This document shows positions 1 to 11,225 of a stretch of DNA of 64,000 bases, one piece after another. Both the position numbers and the translations under genes were made by a program. The notes under the pieces were generated by a model. The model did no database searches. It was given only the letters and a program-made list of their open reading frames with translations, and was not told the origin of the DNA. Every line of letters begins with the position of its first letter. Positions within the stretch are counted from its first letter, which is position 1. The stretch spans positions 124,001 to 188,000 of the forward strand of contig NW_020312414.1 in assembly GCF_002999335.1 (NCBI RefSeq). The letters are read 5' to 3'. The DNA is from Cyclospora cayetanensis (lineage: Eukaryota > Apicomplexa > Conoidasida > Eucoccidiorida > Eimeriidae).

Positions 1-1368
1 GTTCTAAAGCGTAGACCCCGAAAACACATATTTTATGACTGTAGCCACCGCAGTCACCTGAAACTCCCGCCGCGCACTTTAGGGGTTGCTACATCGCTGC
101 TACGAAGCTCCTAGCTGCCATTCAATTCGGCAGAATTTTTGTCCCCACAGCGGCAAAAATGGCAAAACTAAAGTGACAAGGTTACACGCACAGTGCATTG
201 GGCTTTACATCGGTTGCGTTCTGCATATCCTGCAGTAAAACTGCAGCGACTCGCGTGCCTGCCTCTGCCCGCAGCACCGAATAGAATAAGAGTCCTTTAA
301 TACCTTCAATATAAAGAGTGGCTTCAGACGTGTTCCTTCGAGCTACATGGCCACTTGGTACCCCCGCCGTAGTAGAGCCTGCGCCAAAATAACAGCACTC
401 AACAACACGCTGATGCAGGCGAGCACCCCAGCATCTTCCTGGCTGCGCCCAGCGCAACACCGACACTACAGGGCCGCAAGCTGCACTGCAGCAGCAACAC
501 CACTCATCACCTACGGGGCTGTGCCAACAAAAGGGAGCTGTACCGCTCAGTGAAGATCGATCTAAGCTGCTACGGGTACTAAAAACAGCAAGGGGCATAC
601 ACACTTAGAATACACTTTGGAAAAGAAGGAGCACCATGTGACATACCGACTGTAGAGACAGCACCTGCCGTCGCTGTTCCGGGGTCCACGAGGCCATCCG
701 GCTGGAAGTTGAACTCAAGACGCTGCAGCACGACCGCAAAAAAAACACCTCCCCCCGCTACCTGCATCCCCGAAGAAGACCCAAGTCTAAAGACAAACCC
801 GTGTGGCTATAAACCCCTCTAACCGTCACGTGTCTGGAGGACATAGGGGTCGAGCAGGAATATCGCACTTGTTCAACATGGTCGGTGCCTTTACGACTTC
901 GTCTGAAAAGCCACCACAGCAAGGCGCCAGCAAAGACAGCTTGTGCAGCAGCATCACCAGCATCAGGATGAAGTCGAGTCACAAAGTATTAGAGGAAGAA
1001 GCGGTGGGAGCCAATAAGCTCCGTGACAAGCAAGGTTTTCCACGCTCAACGTACCCACTAAGTTGGCCGCCGCAGGGGGTACTTCCCACGCCGGATGATT
1101 CGGCTGAGGGCGATTTGCTGCACAGAGCGTAGCAAGTGACAGAAAACGCCATCTTTTGGCGAGGGAAGAAAGCAAGAAAGACAAACTGTCAAAGCGGCGC
1201 GGAACGAAACAACGAGCAAGCCTCAAAGGGATGCAAAAGACATCAAGCGCAGAGGGCAAGTAGAGAGGGTAGTATGGCTCCGCCCAGATGCGAGGATACG
1301 CTCAAGGACGCCACGAGCCCGCATGCGGCGCTGCTCCAAAGATGCATCGAAACCACACAGATATACAT
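1..1368. other. 3' flank of CstF-64, no gene supported
   Basis: This stretch lies downstream of the CstF-64 stop codon. Open frames here are under 125 codons on both strands, overlap each other and carry no recognisable motif. It may hold the 3' untranslated region of CstF-64 or a further exon if a donor-like GTGAAT just before the stop is used, but no downstream segment resembling the CstF-64 C-terminal helical domain was seen. Confidence 0.4.
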
Positions 1369-3718
1369 TCACTCCATTCGCAGCTCACCAGGCAAACCCC
1401 CTGAGGGAGAAGAAGAGGCCCCCTGCACTGAAGACGCCCCAGCTCTTGCAGTCGGAAGCAGAGACACTGGCGGCGTTGACGCCTTCGGTGCTGCAGCCCA
1501 CTGACGCATGGAGGCCCCTTGAGAGATCCCCTGCCCTCCAGCGGGTGATACATCAGCCGAAGCCGCCTCATGTGCCGGTGCTGCTGCCGCTGCTGCAGTG
1601 GAAGGCAACCCTCCAGAAGCGGATTCTGTCCGCAAAGCCGCTGGAGGAGGACGCGCAGAAGGGGGGGCAGCAGCAGCGGAGGCGGACTGGGCTAAGAGGG
1701 CCCCCTCAGGGGCCCCACCTGCACCTTTGGCAGCGGCAGGAGCTCCTAGCACTCCTGGCTGCGCCAAACTGCCGGCAGGGGAAACCAAAGGCCATCGCTT
1801 CTGTGCTTGAGCATTTATATTTCCTGCAGTTGCTGCTGATGCTCCGTGTGTGAGGTCTGTAGCGACTGACCCACTGGCGGCAGGAGTGGATACGGGGATT
1901 TGACTCAACAAAGAAGGCTTCGCCTGTGGCTGCTGCTGCTGTAGCAGTGGCTGTTGCTGCTGCAGCGCAGTGGGTTGTTGTTGCTGCTGCTGCAGAAGAA
2001 GAGGCTGTTGCTGCTGCATCTGAGTTGGTTGCTGCTGCAGCAGTGGCTGCTGCTGCTGCATCATCGCTTGCTGCTGCTGTAGCAGTGGCTGCTGCTGCGG
2101 CGGCGGGGCCTGCTGTTGCTGTAACAGGGATTGTTGCTGCTGCAGCAGTGGCTGGTATTGTAGCAGTGGCTGTTGCTGCTGCATCTGAGTTGGTTGCTGC
2201 TGCAGCAGTGGCTGCTGCTGCTGCATCATCGCTTGCTGCTGCTGTAGCAGTGGCTGCTGCTGCTGCAATAGAGGTTGCGGTTGCAGCAGTGGCTGTTGCT
2301 GCTGTAGCAGTGGCTGCTGCTGCTGTAGCGGGGCTTGTTGCTGCTGTAGCAGTGGCTGCTGCTGCTGCTGCTGCTGCTGCAACGGAGCTTGTTGCTGCTG
2401 CTGCTGTGGTTGTGTTGGTTGTACTGTAGGTGCAGGCATGTTGATGCTGCTGCTGCTGCTGCCCGGTTCGACGCGAGTGGGGAGCACGCTTGCTGCTTTG
2501 AGTTGCTGTTGCCTCTCTTCCCTATTGCGTTGCAGCTGCTTCCTCTCGAACTCGGGGAGCCTCTTGAGTGCATCAAAGGTAACAGCCATTTGCAGTTGCT
2601 GCTGCGGCTGCTGTTGCTGCGTGTGCTGCTGCATCTCTGACTCCGCTGTCGTGAGATCCTTGCTGCTGACAGCACCTACCAGATACATGGCAAAGAGGAG
2701 GGCATATGTGAGGGAGGGGTTATCTGTAAGGAAGCGGCGGCAGCCGTGGGGATGCTGTTGCGCCAGCTGCTGCATATGATGCAGCAGCTGCAAAAGGTGG
2801 GAGGTGGACAGACACTGCATAAACTCGCAAACGAACGAAGGCAGGACCCCCGGAGCAGCTGCGAAAGGGTCCGAAGGTGAGTATCCCATAAGGGAGGCAG
2901 CAGCCGCGGCAGCAGCACCGCCACTGGCTGCTCGACTCCCAGAAAGTCCAGCAGTAGCTGCTCCAGACAGCCCGATCACTCTTGTTTTCCCTCCGCTGAT
3001 CTCTGGCCTTGAGGCTGCACGGCTCCCTACACACAGGACGAGAACACAGTGTCACCGCTGATCCCTGCAAGCCAGCAACAGCGCCCTCCTAGCAACGGCA
3101 GCAGCAGAAACGCATGGAGTGCTACATATGAACAACGTCGAAAAACGACAAATGGTCCTACACTTTGCTTCCTTGGTCTGACGGCCTCCCGCAACGCCGA
3201 TGGCATTTGTTCCGCTGCCGTATGCCTCCCTCAACTCTGCCGTTGCCCAGTCCAGCTTCAGCTTGCGTCCCCTCAGCTCAATGGGCTGCTGCTGCTGCTG
3301 CTGCAGCAGCAGCAAGCAGCTCTCCAGATCCGGGAAGTCTACAAAGCCGAATCCCTTGGACTGGCCTGCGAAAAATATGGTAACAACCGGAGCCACGTGC
3401 ATGGCCTCCTTCGGGCTTGCTTTTCCCATATACGTTTGGCAGCTGCGACAATATTTTATACGGCACACGGTAACGGCTCAGCATTTAGCGAAATATCCAC
3501 TGAGCGACTGCGAAAAAAATGGAGAAGCTTCAATAAAGGGGCGCCCAGGGCCCACCCGTCGTACCTGATTCGGCATCGTACTTAACGCGAACTCCAAGGA
3601 CCCTGCCAGCGACTGAGAGCACATTCTTTAGCTCCACCTCCGACGCGTCGAATGGCACATTGCCCACCCAGAGTTGAAAGGCACAGTGCCCTGGGCCCCC
3701 CGCTGCGCCTCCCTCCAT
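1369..3718 (-). CDS. CSTF2: Cleavage stimulation factor subunit 2 (CstF-64), Q-rich
   Basis: RNA-binding subunit of the nuclear pre-mRNA 3'-end cleavage complex; CstF-64 binds the GU-rich element downstream of poly(A) sites. Exons on the minus strand are 3718-3565, 3365-3162 and 3026-1369; phases close and give 671 residues. The RRM spans about residues 14-90, with RNP2 LWVGNVPF (16-23) split by intron 1 from RNP1 KGFGFVDF (55-62). A run of six glutamines (73-78) sits between helix 2 and strand 4. A CSTF2 hinge domain follows at about 184-240 (FMQCLSTSHLLQLLHHMQQL, then NPSLTYALLFAMYLV), the part that in the family binds CstF-77 or symplekin. After it comes a roughly 170-residue linker of QQQPLLQQQ-type repeats, then an Ala/Ser/Pro-rich tail. 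The C-terminal three-helix domain of the family is not visible. The intron 2 donor (AAGT|GTAGG) is the weakest site. Confidence 0.85.
1925..2415 (-). repeat. CAG-type tract coding Q/L repeats in CstF-64
   Basis: On the plus strand this is an imperfect CTG/TTG tract; on the sense strand it reads QQQQPLLQQQ units. A longer block of about 75 bases (MMQQQQPLLQQQPTQM) occurs twice, near 2017-2090 and 2184-2258, showing recent segmental duplication inside the tract. The opposite strand therefore shows a spurious Ala/Val frame. Confidence 0.85.
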
Positions 3719-4560
3719 CTTGCCGCTCCTTCAAACACGTGAAGAACACCCCCCCGAGACGCTGAAGCCGGGGAATGGTGCCGCAAGAGCCTGTCACGAA
3801 CTGTTCGAAGGTATGCCGCTGCTCCAGTAGCCCTCCACCCGACGCCATCTGGCCTGAAAGAAACCGCTGCAGAGGTGTCAGGACAGCCCGCAATCAGGGG
3901 GCAAAGGCTAGAGGACTATAACCAGAACGAAGGAAGTCGAGCAATCCCTGATCCCGCCCACTTTCCTTCCAATATTTATGAGGAATACGTCGGAAGAAGA
4001 ATACACACACAGGGATAAACAGTGGTGGCTGCTACCTTTGCCTTTGGCAGCTTTTGGGGCTTTACGATGCATGCGCATGCGAAAATCGTATTCTTTTTCA
4101 TAAGCGCACACTGCTCAGGCCCTTATCTAAAGCCCGAGGATCAAAGGTAATGCAAGCAGCTCCTTTTATCAGAAACACGCATAGAAAAAAGTGCTTTCCT
4201 TGGCTTTGGCCTCCTGCTTCTCTGCTACTGCCAACTCTGTTTCTATGGCAGTAGGGCAGACGACAGCAGTTTCTTATTAATGACGGACTCAACTTACTGC
4301 CTTATAACATTACATCCCCCTTTTTGCGTAGTGGCCTCTGTAGAATGAGCCATACGGGTAAAGTGAAGATGAAGCATGTCGAGGCAGCGCGTAGAACAAA
4401 AAAATAGAGTTCATGCCTTGCAATCCATGCGTAGTGAGCTAAGCGCTTGGTAAAAGCATGCAGTATTGCGGTTCGCTGTAGTGCTGAAAGAAATATATGG
4501 TCGTACACCGTATGCCACATATTGGAATATGGCGGCAGGTGCTGAGTGCGCGCTTGTAAC
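3719..4560. other. Upstream region of CstF-64
   Basis: Noncoding as far as can be seen. It contains the TGCATGC cluster listed separately and should hold the CstF-64 promoter and 5' untranslated region. Short open frames on both strands have no motif. Confidence 0.4.
4066..4081. promoter_or_regulatory. TGCATGC double element upstream of CstF-64
   Basis: The sequence GATGCATGCGCATGCG carries two overlapping GCATGC palindromes about 350 bases upstream of the CstF-64 start codon. TGCATGC-type elements are established promoter motifs in apicomplexans and match the site bound by some ApiAP2 factors. That it regulates CstF-64 is inferred from position only. Confidence 0.4.
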
Positions 4561-4565
4561 CCAAG

Positions 4566-7500
4566 GTGTCCCAAGAGTGTGGAGTGAGGACGCACGGTCT
4601 ACATGATATGAAAACTCAATCAACTTTTACTTTGGGATACATGTGCATCCATACACTCATTACGTGTGTGGTACACAAGTGGACTAAAAACTCCACTTCG
4701 AATGTCGAAGCTGGGCTTATTCTTCAGTATCCTGTTTTCTTACCCGTTTACCAACTGACAGAGCGTATGACACCGATTCATGTGCTTCCAGACTGCCGGA
4801 GCGAGGGACATATGATCGCGCTTAGTTGCAATGCACCACTTTCAACCATAGAAGTTATATTTGATGTAGAACTGGTCGAGAGCTGCGAATCAATTCGTCC
4901 ATTTATATGTCCTATTGAGTGCAGATTACTGAGCTGGATACAAGCAGATCCAATGTTGCGTGCCTGTGCGCTAGATACTTTGTGCAACTAATTGTAAAAG
5001 CTCGAAGTCCTCAGAAGGTAAAGCTACGCACACGCCAGCTGTCTCTCCAGTCATATGGAGAACTCTCAGGAGCGCGGGCAGGCGGAAACGGAAGGTGTTC
5101 AAATAAAACACTCGATAATTGCATATTAAATTTGTACTGAACGTGGGGTTGGAGTGTCCTACTCCGGAGACAGATGCAGCGCATCACTGGGTACCATTAT
5201 ATCATTTCGTGCGGTTGTTCCCCACTCATCCACCGGCAGTAAAGGCGATGGAATCTCAGCTTTCAACTACAACAGTTGCCAGGTGTTGATAGAGCTGAAA
5301 GCTGATCCAATACTTGATTTCCTTTGGCAAAAAACGCTAGGGGAAAAAGTCTTCTGGCAAAGGATGTAGACAGTGGCACCACGCCTTTTGAGCCGGAGAG
5401 ACCAGCATGCACTCAGATGTAAACGTAGCAGCTCCATGGCTGGTGGGAAGGCAGGCTATCAGCTGACAAATTTCTTGGAGATGCTTTGATGAGGTTATGC
5501 TGACCAAAAACCTTCAACGACCGCACTCACGGGCAGCTGCCCGAGAATTGTATCAGCTGGTTGGAGAGGTATCTCGCTTTGTACCCTCCAGATGAAAGAA
5601 ACAAGTGCTCCTTATTTTACTGGAGGGAGGAGCCCCTAAACGGTGTCACTATTCGTTCAGAGGCACTCGTCAATCTGATCACTACAGTCCAAGCCCTTGC
5701 ACAGGCTCTGATTCATCGGGTTCTGCCGAAATCAGCTCAACAACACACTTGGGGAAAATTGAGAAAGCTAGTGCAGGGGATTTTACCTATTGACTGGTAT
5801 ATCAGGATATATGGAACTTTGGCTTACAAACGCTACAAATTAGGCAAACTGCTGCTGTTTTAGTGGCTAATGTCAGGTCTACCCGAAGCATCACGTCAGG
5901 TGGTCTCAGATTGGGCAAAGAGTCAGCGATGAAGCACCCTATTGGTGGGGCGTCCACAAATGATGTACTACTTGGGGCTTCAGGAGCAAACAAGCGCACC
6001 TAACGGTGTAATTAGCCGAGTATTTTCAAAATTACAGTAAGAGTTACTGCTGAAGGAGGTTTAGATAACTACTTGAGCCGCTGTCGTACAAATACCCAAC
6101 TACGGTGGTGATGGCCACAAAAAGCCTTTCGCTTTCGCAGACTCGAGTGCATCTGCATGCCGTTCGAAGTTGTCAATGTCCCAGCTGAACTGCAAAATTA
6201 AAGTAGTAAGAAGTTAGTGAGCATATCAAGGATGGCGGATGGCTATCTGCATGAATGATGCCTTTGTATGAGCCAAAACGTTATGAGGCACCTACATTAC
6301 CGACGGCATACAATTCAGCTGTTGCAGGACACGCAATTGTATGCAAAGCAAGCAAAGGCTCAGTATTTGCAACAGTTGTGCTTCTGCAGTTCCGTGTGTC
6401 GCCTGAAGAAATTGGGCCAGATTTGGCAAAAAGTGAAGTATTCAATGCATGACCTATACGAATACCACAGGAACGCTGCAAAGAGCGCTTGGCTTGTGTC
6501 CTATGACTACTAAAAATTTTGATTTCTTGAATTGCTCGGCTCGCTGCTCCACTGACTGATCTACTTTAACAAACGCAGGGTGCGACTAGGACAGAGCAGG
6601 CTGGTGGTACAGCGTAAAGTGTTATCGGCCGCCTCACAGCTCTTCCAGTGTCTGCGCTGCTCAATTATGAGTGTCATTCCTAAGTAAAGGCGGAGCTAGT
6701 GATATAGATGTGGGTGCTGCTCTTCAACCAGGCTACGGGCTCTCCAAAACACGATGTTATTGTTTGTCACTCCCATCACTTCACCCAAACCGAGCAACGA
6801 TACATAATGCGGGAAAAGAAGCCTCTATGCCGAGTGATGGTGAGTGAAAAATTGCCGGTGTTACTAACGTAGGCGTCATTCTAACCACCAGTCCTACCGT
6901 AACTGTTTAATGTACCACACGAAGAACTTCAGGGTCGTGATAATCCTACAGTTGTTCGCTGGCTTGGGTGGCTCCTGTAGTACGACTTTGCATCGATGTA
7001 AAGAGCATCACCACCGTGATGTCCGACGCGCTCTCGCAGCGCCCCAACAATTTACTGCTGCACAGCGCAACAACGATTGTCTGTAATGGGATAGGGATTC
7101 TATTAAACTCGCGTTAGTTCTATACGTTGACACACGCGCATCCGCTACTACGGCTGAGCTCAGAACATCGAAAAGGTTGCGCACCACCATGCTGCAAAAA
7201 TGGCGTGCTGTGGTTCAAGACAAAGTCGGGGTTCCGTCTCCGTGCATTCCGACTTAGCTCGGCAGTGTCATTTTGTGCAAAGCACACGATCACGTTTATT
7301 CAGGCCAATGTGAGCTCCACACTACAGTAGAGAGGCTATAATGCTTCTTTTGGTAGCCTAGTATGCGACTGGCGGCAGCAGAGCGTGGACTGTCATATAG
7401 ATTTTCAGCCGCTCAATCCACGCGATTTGCCGAGATCGTGGATTTTTCAAATCAAAAAGGCAGCTTGTATTCCTTGCTTCAGCATTGTTACAGCTTTAAA

Positions 7501-10500
7501 AGTCGTTATTTTGTAGAGTGAATTTGGAAGTCTCGCTTACTGCCTAAAAATATTGTTGCAGATACGAACTCGACGTTCTGTAGAGCGTTCTGGCAAGCTT
7601 TCTTGACCCACCTCCACGAAGACCATTTTTTGAACACCCCGAATAACTCTTAGGCAGATGGATAGCCCAAGCGAACCAACCACACATTTATGCACTAAGT
7701 GCAAGTCTACAATCTCATAAATCCATTTGCTACGTTTCAGGTCCTTTGCAACAAGATAGTTGTTTATACATTGTTCCCCCACATCCCTAGTCTGCACGGG
7801 GAAGGTCCGTTACCATCTGGGCCTGTAACAGGTAGTTAGCAGTCGTCAGCTTCCATTAGTAGCAAAAGGGCTTAGAAACAGCAGGGTAGTGCAGGATTCA
7901 CAGGGAGCCGTAGAAGCGCTAGATTTTAGGGCTGCTAAGCCGCGGACTAAATAGACGGTTGTTTGGGTTGGGGAACGCCAGCCTCAGTGTTTGATCGAGG
8001 TGCCGTTGCAGGGCTCGTTGCTTGCGGGAGAATGCATGGGCCTGCTTGTTTAACAGCTAGTTGGCATGGGTGGTATGCCTTACGTTCTTTACGAATTGTC
8101 CTTCCCGAGCGCATATTATGCCTTAAGTGGCTTCTGCTATCTGCAGGCCTTGCTTTAAAATTTCCTGTTTTGACTGATATTCTGTTGAGTACATCAAAAT
8201 CTATATCTAGGCTTTCTTAGATATGATCTGTACTTCCTGATTGTATACTGGCCTATAGAGCTTTGAAATAGAGCATGCTGCATGTGCCGACTGTGTTTGC
8301 ATACTCATCGGCGCGGAGCCACTGGCAAACTAGTGTGCACTTCATTTTCCTTCAAAAATTCTACTTCTTTCCTCTTTTCTCGTAGCAGGAGGCTGACAGA
8401 AATCAGTGCCTCGACGCGTTTGGTCTGCTGCACTGGTTTTGTTTTAAGTGTCCCCTTTTCGTTGTTGTCTAGTGTGTGTGTTTGTATTCCCCTCTCTTTT
8501 TCTATACTGGCTAGTGTACACTTTTACTCCCACTTGCACTAGTTTTCTGCATGAATGGCGGTGGCGATATGGCAAGACCCCTTCCGCTGTCCTGCATGCA
8601 AGTGGGCTAGACGGACAGGTACGGACCATGATGGAAGAGGTCTTGAGATGTAAGAGGGAGATGCAGCAGGTTAAGTTACGCGTCGTCACTTTCTAATACA
8701 CCAAACACATATCTTCTATTTCAGATAAGCAATTATTTAATCGGGTTGTGTTTCCATAACTGGTTTATTGCTGTTAGCTCGATAAAAGAAGAGGCAAGGT
8801 TGTGTGCTTGTGCTCTAGATGGATGCTTAAAGTGCTTGCGTAATACACCAATGTGCGCTTACTTGTCCCTTTCCCCTTATATCGAGAACTTTGAGGAGTG
8901 CGGGGATGGAAAAGGAGTAAACACTTTTACTTGGATATTTGTAACTTCTATCCAGCTTGTAAGAAGCCTGGTGTTGTCTGGCAACAAAGATTTTAGGTGA
9001 AGCGTTAGAAGAGCCTTGTGACTAAGAGGCCGAGAAGGGGTTGCCTTTTTTGGGCGTATCAAACAACTTTCTTTTTTCTCTGTTGTTGGGTTTCAGGCAA
9101 AATGTGTCCCTGTAAGGACAGGGATAAGACAACCTCTCCGGCCAGCTTTTTCTTGTCTCGCGCCTTTCGTCCCCTCATCAGGCAATCTTGATGTCCTTGG
9201 CCGGGCCGTTCCCAAGGTTCGTGAAGCCGATTGGTAAGAATCCGAAAAGGAATGTAATGCTCCATTTAAGGTGTCCGCAAGTATTAAGTCAGCTTCCGAC
9301 TCAGTACAGCCCTTGTAAACAGCCATTAGGTGTTTTTCCCTCGAAGGGCTCCCTCTTACCTCTGCCCATTCTTCTCAAAGTTTTCAATATTGAAAGATAG
9401 AGAGACCTGGGATGCGCGTAGCTTCTCCTATAAGCACTACGAGCATTCACAGCCAGTTGCACACCGCATCTAGCTCAAACGCACAGCAGACTGCGTCTTT
9501 TTGTATCCAGCTAACAGTAGTCTACAGTAAACAGATATAGAAGCAGACAAACCAATAATCGCATTCTCTGGTAATTTAAGTAAATATGCTTTGTGTACTA
9601 GGTGCCTAAGTGCTGCTTAGCCCAGAACAAGTAGCAAGCAGGAAAGGAGGAAGCATTACAAAAGTGTGACGAGCTTTGGAGACTGGGCAAGATACCACCA
9701 AGTATTCAACACAGCCACTAATCTCAGCTGCTATCAGGAGCATTAGGATCTGCTAAGAAAGGCAGATGTCCTAACGGTTCTAGTAAGCCAGCAAGGCATT
9801 GTGCTGCGGTATATGTGGGAGCAGGCACCTCGCTGCAGGTTTGCCTCGAGCCCTATTGAGTCCTCCATCATGTCAGTATATCTTTGAGGTAACGAGTTAC
9901 AAAGGTACTCTAAGACACTTTGTTTTGTTGAGCCCTAGAGCCGTATTCTGACGATGGGATACATGCGTACTACTCCAATGCACTCAAAGACGCTTCAATT
10001 TGTTTTCATTTGTTAAAGGTGATCACTGCTAGTCTGAAGCACACACTAGAGAGTCAAGGAGTACAAAAAGGCGTATTTGGGGTCTGGAGAAAATTGTGAC
10101 CAACAGTCGAGCCCTGACACACCTTTTACTGCTGCCGACCACTGCAAGGGGTGTTATACCAAAGCCCCAGCTCTGAATTGCAGTATCAGTACGTTGAATA
10201 AAATGCGCTCATTTGTTAATTTTTGGAGTGTCTAGATAATTCAACTGGATGCGAGTGGGATGAGATGAGTGCAGGCGGGTGTGTGCTGGTAAGGGCAGAA
10301 GACAGGCAAGACGAGGTCTAGCAGCAGGGAGCCGGAGTGGGCACTACGACCGTGAAGGTACTCGCAAGGCTTTTCATACTTTCTTCTACGATGTTAATTC
10401 CTTTTAAAAGCTTTCTGTGGTGTTCAGACCTTAAGTTGCTGCGTACTCTCCTGATGCACAGCAGCCACGGGGGTGCTGCCTAAGGCCTAGGGCCTCGCCA

Positions 10501-11225
10501 TGGGACTCCCTGTCTCAGTCTGCGGGTCTTTCCCTTAGAAGCCACAACCATTGGGTACGAGCAGCATGTGCCTCTCTGGGGGAACAACTAGCCTATAATT
10601 CTTTTAAGACTCCGAGGTTGGCGTGCTTACGCCTCAAGTTACAGAGTGGGTGTGGCCCCCTTTAGAGCGCTCTCGCATTGACGGTTGTTAAGACGTGTCG
10701 GCAGCGCGCTATATACCAGTGCGGCGATCGTCTCTCTTTTTCTCCAGGAGCCTAAAAAGTAGAATCTAAGCCCCAAGCTGGAAGTTGGCCTCACTATGCC
10801 CGCTTTGAAGCTATACGGACGCCCTCCTTTCCTGCTCCGTTTGTGTTTTTGCCTCTGCACGGCGACCTGACCAGCTACTTTGCACATGAGGCGATTTCCC
10901 TTGAAATTCTAGCGGAAAACTCTCTTAACGCCCTTAGCAGCTTCCCTTGTGGGCTCCCTTTAACGCCATCTTGGAGAAAGACGTAGTCATAGCTTCGTAC
11001 GGATTTTCCAGCTCCTCCTTCCGGCTGCGGTTCAGGGGGAGCACTAGCTTTGGGATTTCCCGGCCTCCCAAGGCGCGGTCCCAGCAGCATTAGCTCCGAC
11101 AGCAGAATCAACAATCGCTTCTTCAGCTGTAATGCGACTTTTGTTTTTTTGGTTTCAATGATCAGCGCCCGCTAGCCACCAGTACGGCCCCACTGCTTCG
11201 TACCACCGCCAGCAGTGCTAGGCCA
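4566..11225. other. 6.7-kb gene-poor region
   Basis: No family motif was found on either strand. Overlapping open frames of 60-140 codons occur in several frames, as expected by chance at this base composition. Somewhat exon-like pieces are a frame ending at 6002 (after an AG near 5809), ORFs at 4566-4991 and 5154-5369 (plus), and 10875-11114 (minus). None could be joined into a convincing model. Two members of a possible dispersed repeat (near 4919-4945 and 9488-9555) lie here. The right end should include the promoter of the giant gene. Confidence 0.35.
10875..11114 (-). CDS. Possible small ORF, 79 residues, unrecognised
   Basis: An ATG-initiated frame of 79 codons lies head-to-head with the giant gene that starts at 11226. 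It has a hydrophobic start (MLILLSELMLLG), a Pro/Gly-rich middle and a basic end. No family is recognised and no intron links are visible. It could be chance within the 5' flank of the giant gene. Confidence 0.12.
   Translation of the reverse strand: MLILLSELMLLGPRLGRPGNPKASAPPEPQPEGGAGKSVRSYDYVFLQDGVKGSPQGKLLRALREFSARISREIASCAK

Noticed and set aside
78..84. Single TTTAGGG heptamer, the coccidian telomere unit
   Set aside because: Only one copy, not tandem; chance occurrence.
1926..2429. Plus-strand Ala/Val-rich frame of 167 codons
   Set aside because: Antisense shadow of the CstF-64 glutamine tract.
4566..6513. Several 65-140 codon frames that look moderately coding-like
   Set aside because: Different frames of the same bases look equally coding-like, none shows a family motif, and splice phases could not be joined; not listed as genes.
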